64,000 bases of DNA from Omphiscola glabra (Eukaryota > Mollusca > Gastropoda > Lymnaeidae), in the NCBI GenBank assembly GCA_964017045.1, contig OZ024794.1, positions 33,511,682 to 33,575,681 of the forward strand. Reading direction: 5' to 3'. How positions within the stretch are numbered: position 1 is the stretch's first letter; each line of letters opens with the position of its first letter. Under the pieces are notes generated by a model that had not been told where the DNA came from, searched no databases, and saw only the letters and a program-made list of their open reading frames with translations. A program made the translations under genes and the position numbers. Below are positions 1 to 14,100 of the stretch, one piece after another.

Positions 1-2020
1 ATTTACAGCCATACATAAAGATCTAAAAATTTTTTACTATTTTGATTAGGGTGGAAGAAATGAACATAATCAGCAGATTAGAAACCCGATCTTACAGGAA
101 AATTTCAGAAGAAGCAGACTGACGTTGTGTTATCTTTTGCGTTATCTTTTGTGAGAAAGCAGGGGATGAGGAGGGGGTAGTGGCAAGGGGAATAAGCACC
201 TTAAAAAAAAGAGGTTGAATCATTTCACTCCTCCTCTACTTATTTTCCGTCCTCTTAATTAGTTGAACACATTCTGGTGCTGTTTTTAATTCAGGTAGTT
301 CTCTCGTTAATTGCGCCCCGTTTTTTACCATAGAGGTGGGGTTTTTTTCGGGGGGGGGGGGGGGGTGATAGAGACGGTACGCCCCGGGTGGATTTTTTTC
401 TATACATGGAGAGGTGGCATTTTTTGCAAACTGCAGAGTAACAGTTGTTTTTCTTGATAGGGCAGCGGCGAAACTCTTGACACGCCGTGGGCAGCGCTGA
501 ACCCTAGCTAAGCCACTGAAATTATGTACCATATATTTGAATATTAGTGAATACTTTAAAGAAATATTGGCCGAATAAAAACACAAAATATTAAAAATAC
601 ATATCGCACAATTAAAAAAAAAAGATCTATAGTATATGTACGAATAATCCATTCTGAATTAATATTATTATCATTTTATTTATTTATTATTTTTTTGGAA
701 AGGGGGGGGGGAGGGTTGTTTTAAGTTTAACTTATGTTATTGCTATGAGGTAATCGTAGTCACCCTATACATAAAAACTATTCACAATGTATCTGTTCTT
801 TACCCTAAAAATAGAATCAAGTAACATCATTTTTGAAAACATTACAACAGTTCTTACTTTAATATGGAAATCAAGAAATGTTAGCATCATGACGTTTCTC
901 GTGTTCATTTTAACACTTCTCCAAAATGCCATAATAATAGTTCTTTTTTTATTGCGGGGAGCGCAATTTTTATTTTCCCCACTCCCTCCATGTTACAAAC
1001 AACTTTCAAACTTTAACCCTCCTCTCTCAACCAAAAATAAATTACATTTAAACTAAGTTATCTAAAGATATGATAAATGTAAATATATTTATTTGAATGG
1101 TAAAAATATAGACTGTAGGGAAAATAACTTTGAATTAATTTTTAAAAACATTTTTTAAAGACCGGGTAACTAGTGTAAATTTTATATGGCAGGATGGGTG
1201 AAAGAATTAGGAGGATCTAAATATTTGTCTTTGGTCAAGCTGCTGGTGGGCCAACAGTTTCTCTATTGTTGTACTTAGTTGTAGCAATGTTGTAGGTGGT
1301 AATTTCTTAGGTCTAAAACGCACTGTCGGTGCTCTTATAATTATAGGACTGTTTATTTTTATAACCATAAACGTAGACACTTATTTTATAATTATTTTGT
1401 TTTCTATAATTTATAATAAAAAAAAATATCATAAAAAAATATTTTTGATTTCAATTTATTTGAAAGGGCCCATCACGAAAGTCAATACTTTTTAGTTGTT
1501 CATTTCAGACCCCCCCCCCCCCCCCCCAACATCTCTCTATTTTGTTAACGATATACATGGACGTCCGTTGTAAAGGGAATTTTAGTTACTGTGTAAACAG
1601 TGTAGGCCTGTGTAAATGATAGTTTGGCAAAAGGAAGTGTGTTGTAGCTTTTTGAGCCGTTACCGAGGCTTATTAATAATACTAATATGTTTCACGAATG
1701 TTGAATATGCTTGATTATTTTCAATTGCCACGTCTTCTTTTTTCCATTTCTACTTCTACCGCGCATAACAGGGATGGTACAGTTGACGAACCAGCAACCA
1801 GCACACGTTTGTTAGGCCTGAATGTAGTGGACTTTGAGGATGCCCCTTACACAGTCGATCCACCACCGGCGTGGTCTTCCTCTGGCCGATAAACCGAGTG
1901 CTTGCCGTGGTAGGCTTGGAATGCAGGTTGATTGACGGGCATTTTAACTTACTATTTAGAATTGAACCCACTTGAGTGAGTTTACAAGCTTTGTGTGTTG
2001 ACCACTATAATGATTGGTCA
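1..2020. other. Non-coding AT-rich stretch, no gene seen
   Basis: No conserved protein, splice-framed exon or RNA gene is visible. The stretch has a G homopolymer near 350-366 and a C homopolymer near 1510-1527, both of which are sites of likely sequencing-length error. The open frames here are short and low in complexity. Confidence 0.6.
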
Positions 2021-2023
2021 AAC

Positions 2024-2233
2024 CAGTGGCGTTGAAAGTGAAAGGGTTAGTGCCATCCGGGGCAGCAATGGCGTAGGAAAGGGGTACTGTAGAAGTGGTT
2101 CAGCCCAGGCGCCACATTTTTCCTTATATTCCCCTTCAACGAAAAATTAGCTTGCAGTTGGTCGAAAATGCCACCACTCAAGATAAAAAAAAATATAGTG
2201 CCACCCGGAACCCACCTCATTCCTACGCCACTG
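2024..2233. mobile_element. hAT-like MITE, 210 bp
   Basis: The left end reads CAGTGGCGTTG and the right end CCTACGCCACTG, the inverted terminal motif shared with the 8-bp-TSD elements at 38167, 44094 and 44405. An internal block near 2067 repeats the terminal motif in degraded form. I see no convincing 8-bp flanking duplication, so this copy is old or its ends are recombined. Confidence 0.55.
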
Positions 2234-2337
2234 TTCATCCCTTAACCGTTAGAGCTTAAAAAAAATAATTAAATGCCATCTTAAGATTATTATTTTATTA
2301 TTATTATTTTATTATTATTATTTTATTTTTTTTTGCG

Positions 2338-2900
2338 TTCACAATGTGACGATGGTGTAGACTTCGGAGGCCGAAATCCCCAAGACCTGGGATTATTCAT
2401 TTTAGTTTAGGATTTAAAGTATAAGTTGGTTCCCTACACAGCAAATCGCCTCTCTCCACGCCGCTGGATAACCCAAGGGAACATCATTTGGATGATACAG
2501 CTTGGCAGGAGTTGTCGGAATGTTTTATGACTGCGACTATTCACACCCGGGTCCCTTTAGACTAAATCCCATAGGATGTCATTTGTGGTACCGGGTAGTT
2601 TATTTTAGTTAAACTGAAGAAGTAAGTTTACAAACATATGTTCCATTTGATTATCATTTATTTGATACCTCATTTTGTCTTAAAAAGCCAATAATATTTT
2701 AAATAGTTTTTCTTTAATCCCAACCTCTCACTTCTGATACCCGGGTGCGATCAGCCACTTCGATGTTTTATTGTGCCAATGTTATTGTTATCCACCTACG
2801 GGACTCCATCTCTGGGTTTGAATTCAGTTTCCTTTTCTTAGATGAGTTGCCATCCAAGGTTAACGAGTCCCATCCACCCGGGGTGCTGGTAGTTATTTTG
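2338..2900 (+). repeat. Dispersed repeat, copy 1, interrupted by a MITE
   Basis: Matches 45025-45315 over its whole length: both begin near CACAATGTGA and both contain CCTGGGATTATTC, a CAAATCGCCT block and a GGGACTCCATCTC block. The 45-kb copy is continuous where this one is split by the element at 2528-2762. The family is not recognised; it could be a SINE or a piece of a longer retroelement. Confidence 0.75.
2528..2762 (-). mobile_element. CCCGGGT-type MITE (copy A) with 8-bp TSD
   Basis: Flanked by ATGTTTTA at 2520-2527 and 2763-2770. Both ends carry the inverted motif CACCCGGGT. Internal sequence matches, in reverse orientation, the copies at 16768, 24839/26221, 45600 and 58772. The 8-bp duplication suggests hAT-type transposition, although the outer ends are poorly matched. 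No coding capacity. Confidence 0.8.
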
Positions 2901-2989
2901 CGTGACTGGGCTTTGGTGTGGAATTGAGATTGACTCAGTTTAGAGCACTCGATCACCAAGCACCCTAAAAAGTACATTATGCCCATATT

Positions 2990-4165
2990 AAATATAAAAA
3001 TACCGTTACGATGATGCTATTATTTTCATGCACGGGCTTTCCCTGCTAATGGACTCGTCAAGTCAAGAAGGCCTAATGCAGCTGTTATGGGCATGGGGGG
3101 ATAATAAAAGCTCCGCATCATTAGAAAAGCGAAGTCCTAAGATAATATTGAAATTTGGCCATACAAAACATCCCTGGCAAATATTTGTCTTATTGTTGTC
3201 TATTCTTCTACATATTCAAGTCAAACTACTTGTGTTTTTACTCAGTTATTAATACGGCTATCACTATCAAGGGGCGTGGTACTTTTTTCATTGTATGGAG
3301 GAGAGGAAATTTCTGTCAAATGCATATTTTTCCGAGTAAGGGGTGGCATAATTCTTAGCTCACCCCGCACTAACGCCATTGGAGTTTTTGAAGCTAACCA
3401 TCATCCACGTTCAAGAATTCTTAACAATGGCGAACACTTAAGTTTAAAAAAAACCAAACTAGTTTCCATTTCTTGTCGCTGTTTCATTTGTCCTGTCCGC
3501 TGATGAAGGCTCTTGTCACCGAGTCTTGTCTTAGCCGTAACGTTCTTCTCTTCTTATTGACTTATTGTCCTGTCTTTCCGTTTCAAGCGTCCACAAACCT
3601 TGTTCTACGGTACCATGTCCTTCGAGAATTCTGCATATCTCTAGCTTTTAAAGTATACCGACCCATAAAACAGCAGCATCGCCAGATGGTTGCGGACAGC
3701 ACCGGGTTACAACCTGAACTGGCAGTGAGTTGACACCAAATGCAAGACTGCAAATTAGACAAAGCTCCATCCAAACGGTTTCATAACAGATCACATCTAA
3801 GTTACCGGCATATACCAGAATATGGTGCCACAAAAACAGGATGCAGCCAGAACAGGGAGAAACCAAAGCAGGCCGACTCGGAAAAGGTCCACGTGGAGTC
3901 TGCAAAAAAAAGGGGGGGGGGGTGACACCATAAGTTTATCACACTGGGTGACACCCTAGTGACGCCACTGGGTATAAATTGGTATAGGACATATACATCA
4001 TTGCATGTGCACGATCCTACCTGTTTTCTATTCTACATATCCCAGTCAAACTGCTGGTGATTTTTTAATGTTCAACCACTTATCGCCAGGCACAGGCACT
4101 TGAAATAATGAACATGAGTGAAAATGTCACAAAAAAAGTAGAGGAGATTTCTCCAATCTTTGGTC
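2990..4165. other. Non-coding stretch with transposon debris
   Basis: No gene recognised. A short segment at 3912-3972 with GGTGACACC and TAGTGACGCCACTGG resembles one end of a hAT-like element, next to a G homopolymer at about 3911. The remainder is unassigned. Confidence 0.45.
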
Positions 4166-4170
4166 TAATC

Positions 4171-4350
4171 CCCAGGTTTCACATGGTTAATTTAATAATC
4201 CCCAGGTTTCACATGGTTAATCTAATAATCCCCAGGTTTTACATGGCTAAGTTAATACTATCCAGGTTTCACATGGTTAAGTTAATAATCCCCAGGTTTT
4301 ACATGGTTAAGTTAATAATCCTCAGGTTTTACAAGGTTAAGTTATAAATG
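4171..4350. repeat. 30-bp minisatellite, 6 units
   Basis: Six consecutive 30-bp units containing CCAGGTTT(C/T)ACATGGTTAA, differing at a few positions. The open frame across it exists because 30 is a multiple of three. Confidence 0.9.
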
Positions 4351-7300
4351 TGTAACCAATCCTGGCATAACCTAAGTTTTGAATACCGGTACCATACACA
4401 TCATTGGAGGTTATCAGGTATGGGTCACGTCAAGTGGACATTCAGGCCAGGGATGAATGAGAATGAAAATGTAAAAATTAGAGTTTAATTTTGTGTCAAT
4501 TATGTTTCATAAAATAAAAAAGACCGCAGGATGTTCCTTTAATTCAGTTTGTGTGTGCGTGTGCTGAACTGTTGACACTGACTCAATTCGTTGTTGCACA
4601 CTCTCTTTTGAAAGTGATAACCCATGAGATAACCTGACACATTAGAAGATTGTCTGGAATTGGATGGAAGACTTTTACAATCGAGTTCTAGTTTAAGCAG
4701 AATGAGCTATAACTGTGTGTTGGGGATAAGTTCTGTCCCTAGCCACCAGATTCTCATGTTATTTTATCATAGAGGAAGCATACCCGACGTTCATTTAGAT
4801 AGCTAGATAAATAATCTCATGCAGGTTTTAGAAATATGTTCAACAGCACCTTAGCGCATTTCAACAAAATAAATAAATGGACTAACTAAAACTTTTAAAG
4901 TTGTGAGCCGAGACTATGGTAATATTAAAATGGTACTGGGTACCTATACAGAGCAGAGAAACCGAATAAACTGAACATTTCAAACGGAAGCTGTCACAAA
5001 TACACCACACTAAAATGAGACCACACTATTTTCATTTTTAAAAAAACAAACAAAAAAATCTGTAAAGTTATCATTTAAATTTTATATTAACTTTGTTGTT
5101 GTCGCCACAATTTGCTTTGTTCACTGGATAACAATAGTGTCTTATGTTCCCCCCTTTGATAAAGCAAATGAGCGCCATACACATAATGGTAAGTCACATA
5201 GAGAACAAACATACAGCAATACTCCAGTTATACATATTTTACAGAGAAATGACAATACCACCAATTAGGCAGTGTGCAAGTGTTGTGACATCAATTTGTT
5301 TCAAGGGCTCAAAGTGTCAAAGTCTTTTTAAATAAAGAATTAAATGAATTAGACCGAACATTAGGATGCCACCAGCAACTTGCAGACTCATGGTTCAAGG
5401 CAGACAACAACCTGCACTGAGGCACATTACGATATCAAAATGGATGACAGTGGTGAGATGTCCCTGCTGATTGAATGGAATTATGTACACATGAAATAAG
5501 TGAGGTGGGGGGGAGAGTACAAAGCTATTCTTTACCCAAGAAATTGTCACATTTAACACTAGAAATATAGATTGTTGAGTGAATGGTGTCCAAGTGATAC
5601 AAAGAGAATGAGAGTGATTTGAAAAATAAAAAGTGAATAAAGTCACATTTGTTTGGTTGTTTTCCCAAAAGGATAACTTTAAATGAACAGATGAGTGGTG
5701 CTTTACATAATTATAACCACTAAATGTATGAAAAGGTTTTTAAAATATTCTAAGATGACATTTTAAGCCAGCATATACATTTTCTTGATACAGGCAACTC
5801 CTTTGTGAAAAATTATTCCAGTAAAATTTGCAATGAATTTTAAAAAATAAAATAAGTTGTGATATACCGTAACACAGTTACACGATGGCTACTGACTATG
5901 AGATGGACATTTAGCTGACTAGTTCTTTAGATTTAATTCAAATGAGTACTGACTGTTGTAATACCAACAATGAGGTGATGGAATGCTGTGTGTGATGAGA
6001 TTAAATTGCTCTTAGGTACACACTATTTGAATTCTTTAGCAATCCTACGAACCACTAATGTAAGCCAAAATAACCCTAGGAGAGTTTTGTTCCGATGCAG
6101 CCATGTGCTGATGAAATATTTAAAAAGTTGTACTGGTAGTAAGTGTGAATCTAACATACCATTCCTTTGAATTAAATAACAGAGTTACTGTTCATATTTC
6201 TATGACACTTTTTTTTCAGTGATCAAAATACAATTTGAAACAATAGTCTGTTAAAGCACTACTAATAATAATATTAAAGTTACATTATGAGATATGAAAA
6301 AAACAACAGAACAGAACAAAAGCCCTGGGAATCAAATGAAACATTTCTAACATTAAGAAAATTCGTAATAGCATTTCTACTCTCTAGTCCATACTTAAAT
6401 ATAAACCTGGGACATGAAAATTATTGACAACAAATCCCAGTGTTTTGTTTGGTCTAGACCATAGTTAGAATACCACTTAAATAAAGATTATAACAAAGCA
6501 TTGTAACAACATTTAGGGTGGGTAATACTAATAATTAAACAACAGAAGTTTATCACTATATTTTTCTCTGTATCACTAGATAGTAGACAAACATATATAT
6601 ATTCACTTAACAATTCTTATTAAGCCGGAGGAAAAACCTTTTAGCCCAACATAAGTGCGCTGTTTAAATGAACAATGTGATGTCTCAATTATGGTTTAAT
6701 CAACATCACTGGAAATATCTCTCTGAAAGACTGATTACAAAAAGCCCTATGTACAATTTTAAAGAATTCCTGTACAATTCATAAATATGTACCGATGTTG
6801 TCAAGTATGGAAATTAGTTTTCTAAATTTGAAACTTTAGCAGATTTTGGATTGAGAATCAGGGGACATGTTAAATATGTTTTGCTTACCTTAACTAATTG
6901 AAATATTTAAGTCCAAACTAGTTTCTTAAAATACTAGCTTTCTTAAAAGGTGCTTTAAAAATGTAAACATTTTCATATTTGATAAATACTACAGTATGCT
7001 CTTACTCTTTCAAGTTATTAGTATATATTTAAGCCTTAGCTAATTTTTCAGCTAGTCTAAGCCTGGAACACGTGCTTTAAAGTCAAGGTCCCTAATGTTG
7101 ATTATTTAAAAAAATATTAAACTGGTGTTTACCACCAAAAAAACACTCAAAAAGTATGACATTTTCAAATATCTGCTGCAAATTGAAAGAGTCATTTATA
7201 TTAACAATATAGGTTATCCACATTGCAATTTAATTGATATTATTTTGTTGTCTCGTAAACTCTTTCAGATGCTGATAAAATTAATGTAACAATGTTACCG

Positions 7301-7773
7301 TACTATCCTCAAACACACAAAAATAACTTATATTTATAAAATAAAGATTTTTCCAAGATATTTCCAAGGAGTTGAAATATTTGTATAACTCTTAATTTAT
7401 TAGGATGTCTAAAGCATGGGAGAATATAATGTTCCTGAAACTCTGGATTTACTGTATTGCATATTCTGAATAACTCTTACGCTACCAAAAACAACTTTGA
7501 TTTAAAACTAAAATAAGACTATTCATATTATCTTTCTAAAAAAACAAACAAAATGTTAAAGCTTAGGATAGCTCTCTGAGAAATAAGGGGAAAAAAACTA
7601 TTATATTAGCTATTAATAATAAAACACAATTTTGGTACAGATGAAAGACTTTTTGAATTAATTTAGTATGACATTTTTAAAAAAAATATCTGTCCTTAAA
7701 ATGTTTGTCAAAATGTTTCTTTTTATAAATGCAGTCTTTCTCAAATTTTAATCTAAGCTTTGGGTCATTATTC
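4351..7773. other. AT-rich non-coding stretch downstream of ENSA
   Basis: No conserved gene. Part of it may be a long ENSA 3' UTR on the minus strand: candidate poly(A) signals (TTTATT on this strand) lie at 7774-7779 and 7396-7401. No clear transposon structure was found here, in contrast to the rest of the window. Confidence 0.4.
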
Positions 7774-7996
7774 TTTATTTGTCTACACAAAAAGACAAAC
7801 GGAGGATTTAAGTCACCTGTGATTGAGAGAAATTACTTCCAATTTCAACATCATAACTTTCAATTTAAGGTCTGGAGCAATGTTATGTGTTATTTAGAGA
7901 AAAACAAACCATGTCCACAGGATCTTCAGAACAATCCTTGATGAAGATCAATTTATTTTCTCATTTTCTGCCATTGTTTCTGTCCAGTGCTCTAGT

Positions 7997-8188
7997 TCAT
8001 ATTAATTCTCCAGAAGCAAGCTTGCTTGTGACAAGAGAGGGTTTCCTGGCTTGGATATTCTCTGGGGTGGGAATAGTTTCTCCAACAGCTTCTGACTTGA
8101 TAATTTTCTCAGGCGGTGGAGTAGGTTTTGATTTTGCACTAAGCTTGGCTTTGGCCATGGCATAATCCCCAGAATCAAAGTACTTTTG
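7997..8188 (-). CDS. ENSA: ENSA coding exon 3 with stop
   Basis: 63 codons plus TGA at 7999-7997. Contains the diagnostic FDSGDY motif and [13 protein letters not shown]. The acceptor follows a run of T on the minus strand. Confidence 0.96.
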   Translation of the reverse strand, partial: QKYFDSGDYAMAKAKLSAKSKPTPPPEKIIKSEAVGETIPTPENIQARKPSLVTSKLASGELI

Positions 8189-11100
8189 CTTTAAAAAAAA
8201 GAAAGAAAAAAAAATCGTTAATATTAAAGTTTCATTTATAAAATTTGCATTTAGATGTTTAAAATTTTTTAATATTACATGCTAAAATTTAATTCTGGAA
8301 TTTACAAATTATACTTAATGTTGAAACAGATACATTTCAAAATCAAAGAAAATGATTAGGATCTTTTTTAATGGGTGAGATAAGAATTTATGAGAAGATT
8401 GGGCAAACATGGATTTTAGTTTTACCTTTAATGAATGGCTGGGTAATGGAGAAAAGGGAAAAAGGAAGCACATTACTTAGCTGGCAACAAGCCTTTAAAA
8501 ATGTATATTAAGGCATGAGCAGAAAGCCTCATTACACCTGATTTTCTTAATGTGATTCTAAGCTTGGGGGTGCCAGATACACAGTTTTCTACAACCAAAA
8601 CTTCTATTTGCATACATACAAAATTTTAATAAAATGAATATCTTGCAATGCTTTAATTATTAAGAAAAATGATGTGATCATGAATCTCTAGAAATAGGTT
8701 GTGGATTATGATTTAATTGAAGAGAAAAATGGAGACATACATATGCAACAACTTTCCTTAATGACAATCAGTCAATGAACAGAACACTCAATTTATTCCT
8801 GGTATTATATCATTTATCCTAGCTGGTAACTAGGCAAAAAAATTTTTAAAGCTAACTACTAATACTAATAGCCAATAAAATAAATGACTATAATAATTTG
8901 TCTACCAATATCTAAGTTTCATATTTTGAGCTGGATTTTTTCCTTCTTCAGATTTGTTTTCAAAATAGAAAAATATTTGAATTTACTGCTTATAGAATAA
9001 ACTTTTAAAATGCATTTGACATAGTCCTGATTGTACTGACATGAAAAGGATGGATATCCTCCTCAGAAGCCAACCTTTCAATAAATCAACACAGAAATCC
9101 TTCTAATTGTAGAAAATAATGATTGAAGCTACCATAAACTTTGTATAAAAATACTTCGTAAATGCCTTTTCACAACAGCTGCTGTCAGCCTGGTCCTGAT
9201 TAATCAGAACGTGGCATTATCCGGCATGGGAGTCCTATTATTAATGATTATGATCTTCCATTGTATGTTTCCCCAGGTGGCAGATAGGTGAAAGCCCACC
9301 AAATATGACGAGTACAGAGGAAAGAAAATACACAGGGCAGACCAAAATATGGTAGGAAGTGAACGGATCCACCAAGGCTAGGGATGACCAAATACAATGG
9401 AAGCTAGCCTTAGTACTGCAAGGGGTATCCCCACAGATGGTTGTGGCGATCCTTTCACATAAAAAATCCAATGTTACAAAAGCTTAATCACAAACTAAAA
9501 AAGCACTGACATTTTTTGGATTTCAACCTATGCCTGGACAAGGACATGAGTCTACACAGAGCAGGAGTTTTGGACTGCATCAGTGTCAAATTGTTAAGAA
9601 ACCTAGGGGCAGACGGCTCACCGGTCGACCAAGACTGAGATGGATCAACAATCGAGAGAAAGACACCAGCTTGGGGTCCTTTAAAGGAGTATGGAGGCTG
9701 AAAGCCATGAATTGATCCGAATAGAAGGCTGTGGTGGGGCACCATTGATGATGATGGGAGTCACATTACAATTTAATAAATTAGACTGGCAGTTAGTGGT
9801 TTTGGGACAAAAATAAAATACATACACAAATAAAGTTTTGTTCTATTACTTATCATAAACGTAATATGTAGCTCTTTACTGAGCGACAGGCCAGAATATG
9901 GACTTTCTAATAATGGCAAGTAAATTAACAACATTCATAATGTATTAACTAAATGAGGATTGTAGTCACTTACTCCTCCCTTCTGTAGTCTTTTGTTTAA
10001 AAGAGCTGACCCTCCTCCACCTTTGGCAAGATTTGGATATTTTGACTTCAGCTTTTCTTCTTCTCTTTGCTCCACATGTTTTTTATCCTTTGAAAAAATA
10101 TAAATGCTCAGTTTAAATTTATGATCTTTCTTAATATAAGACAGGTTCTAACTTACACTCGCCAACATCATAAGAGACAAAACCCTTTACACAGACTCCA
10201 CATACACAAAAAACATTAACTCATTCGCTAGTGATGGGACGATTAATCGGAAGCGTATTTGGAATACTCGAAATATCTGGGTTTTACCAAAGCATCTGGA
10301 ATCGGTATCGGAGCTGAATAATTCAGACCCGATTTCGATACCAAAACGATTCTTAACGAATTAACTACCACGAGCCACCCCCAGCGCCAAGTATTAAAAT
10401 TAGAACAGAAATATCAACGTATCTAACATTTAAACTGATTGCAAACAATGCGAATCCCCTTAGCTGGTGGAAAGCGAACAATGAAGAACTTCCAAGTTTG
10501 GCTCTCCTCTCAAGAAAGTATTTATGTGCTCCGCCCTCTTCAGTAGAGAGCGAGAGAATTTTTAGTGTAGGTGGCAATATATACTAAACCTAACCTAATG
10601 AAATGAGGTACGATCTATCTTAATTAGCCAAAATTTTTATACTTCAGACTTCATAGGTATAGCAAATGTAGTGTAGTAGTCTAAGTTAAGTAGTGTGTAG
10701 GTACTTCGCCGAAGCAAGGGACACTCCTATAAAATTTGTATCGGAAATGGAGGTCGGCGCAATGAAATCCGAGTTTTTAATTTTGTATGTGCATGTAATT
10801 AGAATAAATCAGGCGTCCTTCTGGTCCACAATTAAGGTCAAACTCCGCCCATTCTCGTTAGGAGAAATGTTGACCTACATTCCTATTAAGTTATTTTTTT
10901 CATTAAAACAACTTTAAGTGAGGAAAATCATATGTTAATATAAGGCATCTTTGAATTAAAAAATTCGGTCTAAATATTCAGGGTATGTTTTTTATATTAA
11001 ATGTAGGTCTGCATAATATATTGAAGTATATGTGTGCAAAATTTCATTGCGCTAGCTCAATAAACATTTTCTCAATTCTCTCCAACGTTGACCTCATTAT

Positions 11101-14100
11101 GCACAGGTCGCCCAGATCATATAAAGCCAAATAGTGGGGGAAAATAAATCACTACAAAATTCATAACTTTTCTCCTATAAAAGATAGAAAGGATATCTTG
11201 GTGTCATTGGGAAGCTTAAAGCCAGCTCTTTCCAATGATATGCTCTTTGTCTGTGTCAGATGTATTTGAAAATTTGAGTTGGAGTACCTATACAAAGTGC
11301 ATAGTTAGATAAATTATAATTGTATAACATTATTTTTTAATACAGCATTAGTTCTGAAAATAAAAGTCATATAAAATTATCATTAAAACGAGAGTTATTT
11401 AGCTCGTGACGCGAACAGCAGAATTGGGTCACAGAATGTGGCGATGCTGTCTGTCCATGTTAAAAAATGACAAACTAAGTCGTACTTTAAAAATTCATAA
11501 CTTTAAAACTACAACAGCTAAAAATATGATTTTGGTGTTATAATTCTGTTAAAAATTAGCTCTATTCAACTATGTAGGTACTTTGGTATAAAATTTTAAA
11601 AAATTTTTTAAATAAACCAATGGCATAGTTGTATAGAGCTAATTTTTAACAGAATTATAACACCAAAATCATATTTTTAGCTGTTTTAGTTTTAAAGTTA
11701 TGAATTTTTAAAGTACGACTTGGTTTGTCATTTTTTACTATGGACTACACCTCCACATCTTGTGACCTCATTCCGCTGATCGCGTCATGTGCAATGACTA
11801 TATAGTTTATATAAGGCAACGCATCCCCTTTCTTTAAACACACTGTTTAGGGTCGACTTATTTTAATCTTTCAACTTTGGCACATGAATAATTAATTAAA
11901 GCTCTCCCTGACCAATGGTTTAATAGTTTTTGCACACGGCCAACTCTTATGAATGAAATAGTATTACGGTATAGCCATTATGCAAATGCAAGTGGCTGTG
12001 TGAATGGCTGCCCAGTACAACGTTTTGCACACGGCAAATTGTGATCATTTATAATATGGACTCTACCGGGTTTTTAAACCTCAAATTAGGATATTCTTGT
12101 TTAAAAGACTTTTAAGTTCACTCGAAACTATAAGTTATCCAAATATTTTGATGTAAATAGTGATAATAATTGAATATTTGTCGAGTATCGGCATCTTCCG
12201 CCATTGAAAAGGGGGCGTGGTCACACCCTAGCGAATTTGGGTAGTGCGACCTACATAGTATACTGCTCATGAGGGGAACCATGGCGTCTCTCGGGAAGGA
12301 CATGTTGCTTTGAAATTTGGCATACTGGTAGATCAATGTATGCCCGAGGTGCACAAAAAATATGATAATGACATATTTTTTACTTTAACTTTTATTAATG
12401 GTGAAAGTTGCCTTATATTCACCAAGGATTTTCTCAAATATTAACAGATTGTAAATAAAAAAGAGATTGATTAAAATGTAGGCCAAAATCTCCTCTAAAG
12501 CGTAAGGCCGGAAAAGGAACACAATTGTGGGATATAGTAATTATTTTATGAATGAAATTGCAGCAACATCAACAAATTAAAAACACGGATTTTCGCGCGC
12601 CGACGCCCATTTCCGATACAAATTTTCTATGAGTGTCCCTTGCTTCGGCGAAGTACCTAAACTATGCCATTGGTTTATTTTACAAAAATTGTTGAATTTT
12701 TTACCAAAGTACCTAAGTGTAGGTACTTCGATAAAGCAAGGGAGACTACTTAAAAATTTGTATCGGAAATGGGCGTCGGCGTATTAAAATCCAACTTTTT
12801 ATTTTTTTAATGTGAGTGTCAATTCATTAATAAATGAGTCCTTTTGACATGTAATTGTGTTCCGCTTCCGCCTTCTCACTTTGGAAGACATATTGGCCTA
12901 CATTTCAATCCAGCAATTTTGCATTTTCAATCGACATTTATTTTGAAAATCATTGGCATGTATAAGGCATCTTCGCATTCAAAATTTTTTGTGAAATAAA
13001 AAGAGCTGATCTTTCATATTATATCGTGAAAAGCATTAGATACTGAAGTATCTTTGTGCCAATTCTCATTGATGTAGGTCATGTCTCACATTAGTTATGC
13101 TTGTCTCCGTAACCTGTATTGTCACTAGGTGGACTAGCCCAATTTCGATTAGGATGTGACCACGCCCCCTTTTTAATGGCGGAAGACGCAGATTAGTTTC
13201 AGGTCACTTATGTTGTTTTTGTTTTAACATTACAACACAAATATTAAGAGTTGCAACTAGAAATAACAGTAAAAGCTTAATAAATAACATTGAATAAACA
13301 TACTGAATATATATGGGTCATGTGGTAGCTGAGTAATGAAGTGAAGAAGTCACTGAGTGACACTGATCAAGTAGTGTAGTGTGCAACCGTTGCCAGGGGC
13401 AACTATGGCCGCTATTTGGGAAATATTTAATTATTACCACTATTTACATCAAAATATTTGATAAATTATGGTTTAGAATGAACTTAAATGTTATTGAAAG
13501 AATTATATTTTAATTTGAGGTTAAAGAAACCGGTAGCGTCCATATTATAAATGATCATAAATTGCAGTGTGCACAATGTCATGGCCATGCGCATTGGTAG
13601 CCATTTGCAAATGGCTATACCGTAGAATACTATCTCATTTTCATTCATAAAAGGTTGCCGTGTGCAAAACTATCACACAGTTAGTCAAGGCTTTAATTAA
13701 TTAGTCATGTGCCAAAGTTGAAAGTTCAAAATAAGTAGATCCCAAACAGTATTTTAGGGGATGCATTGCCTTATATAAACTATATAATATAGCATTTTCA
13801 TATACCGGTATAATGGACTCCGTAGATTTGGTAAACAGAAAAGCCTTATATTAATACATTATATATTAAATTTACTGATATGCATAGTGATAGTTAGATA
13901 AATTATAATTGTATAAAATTATTTTTTATTACAGCATAGTTCTGAAAATAAAAGTCGTATAAAATTAAAATTAAAACGAGAGTTATTTCGCTCGTGACGC
14001 GAACATCTGAATTGGGTCACAGAATGTGGCGATGCGGTCCATGTTAAAAAAGGACAAATGAAGTCGTACTTTAAAAATTCATAACTTTAAAACTACAACA

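Noticed and set aside
10365..10577. Minus-strand 70-residue frame
   Set aside because: Antisense of the hAT transposase fragment, which makes sense only on the plus strand.
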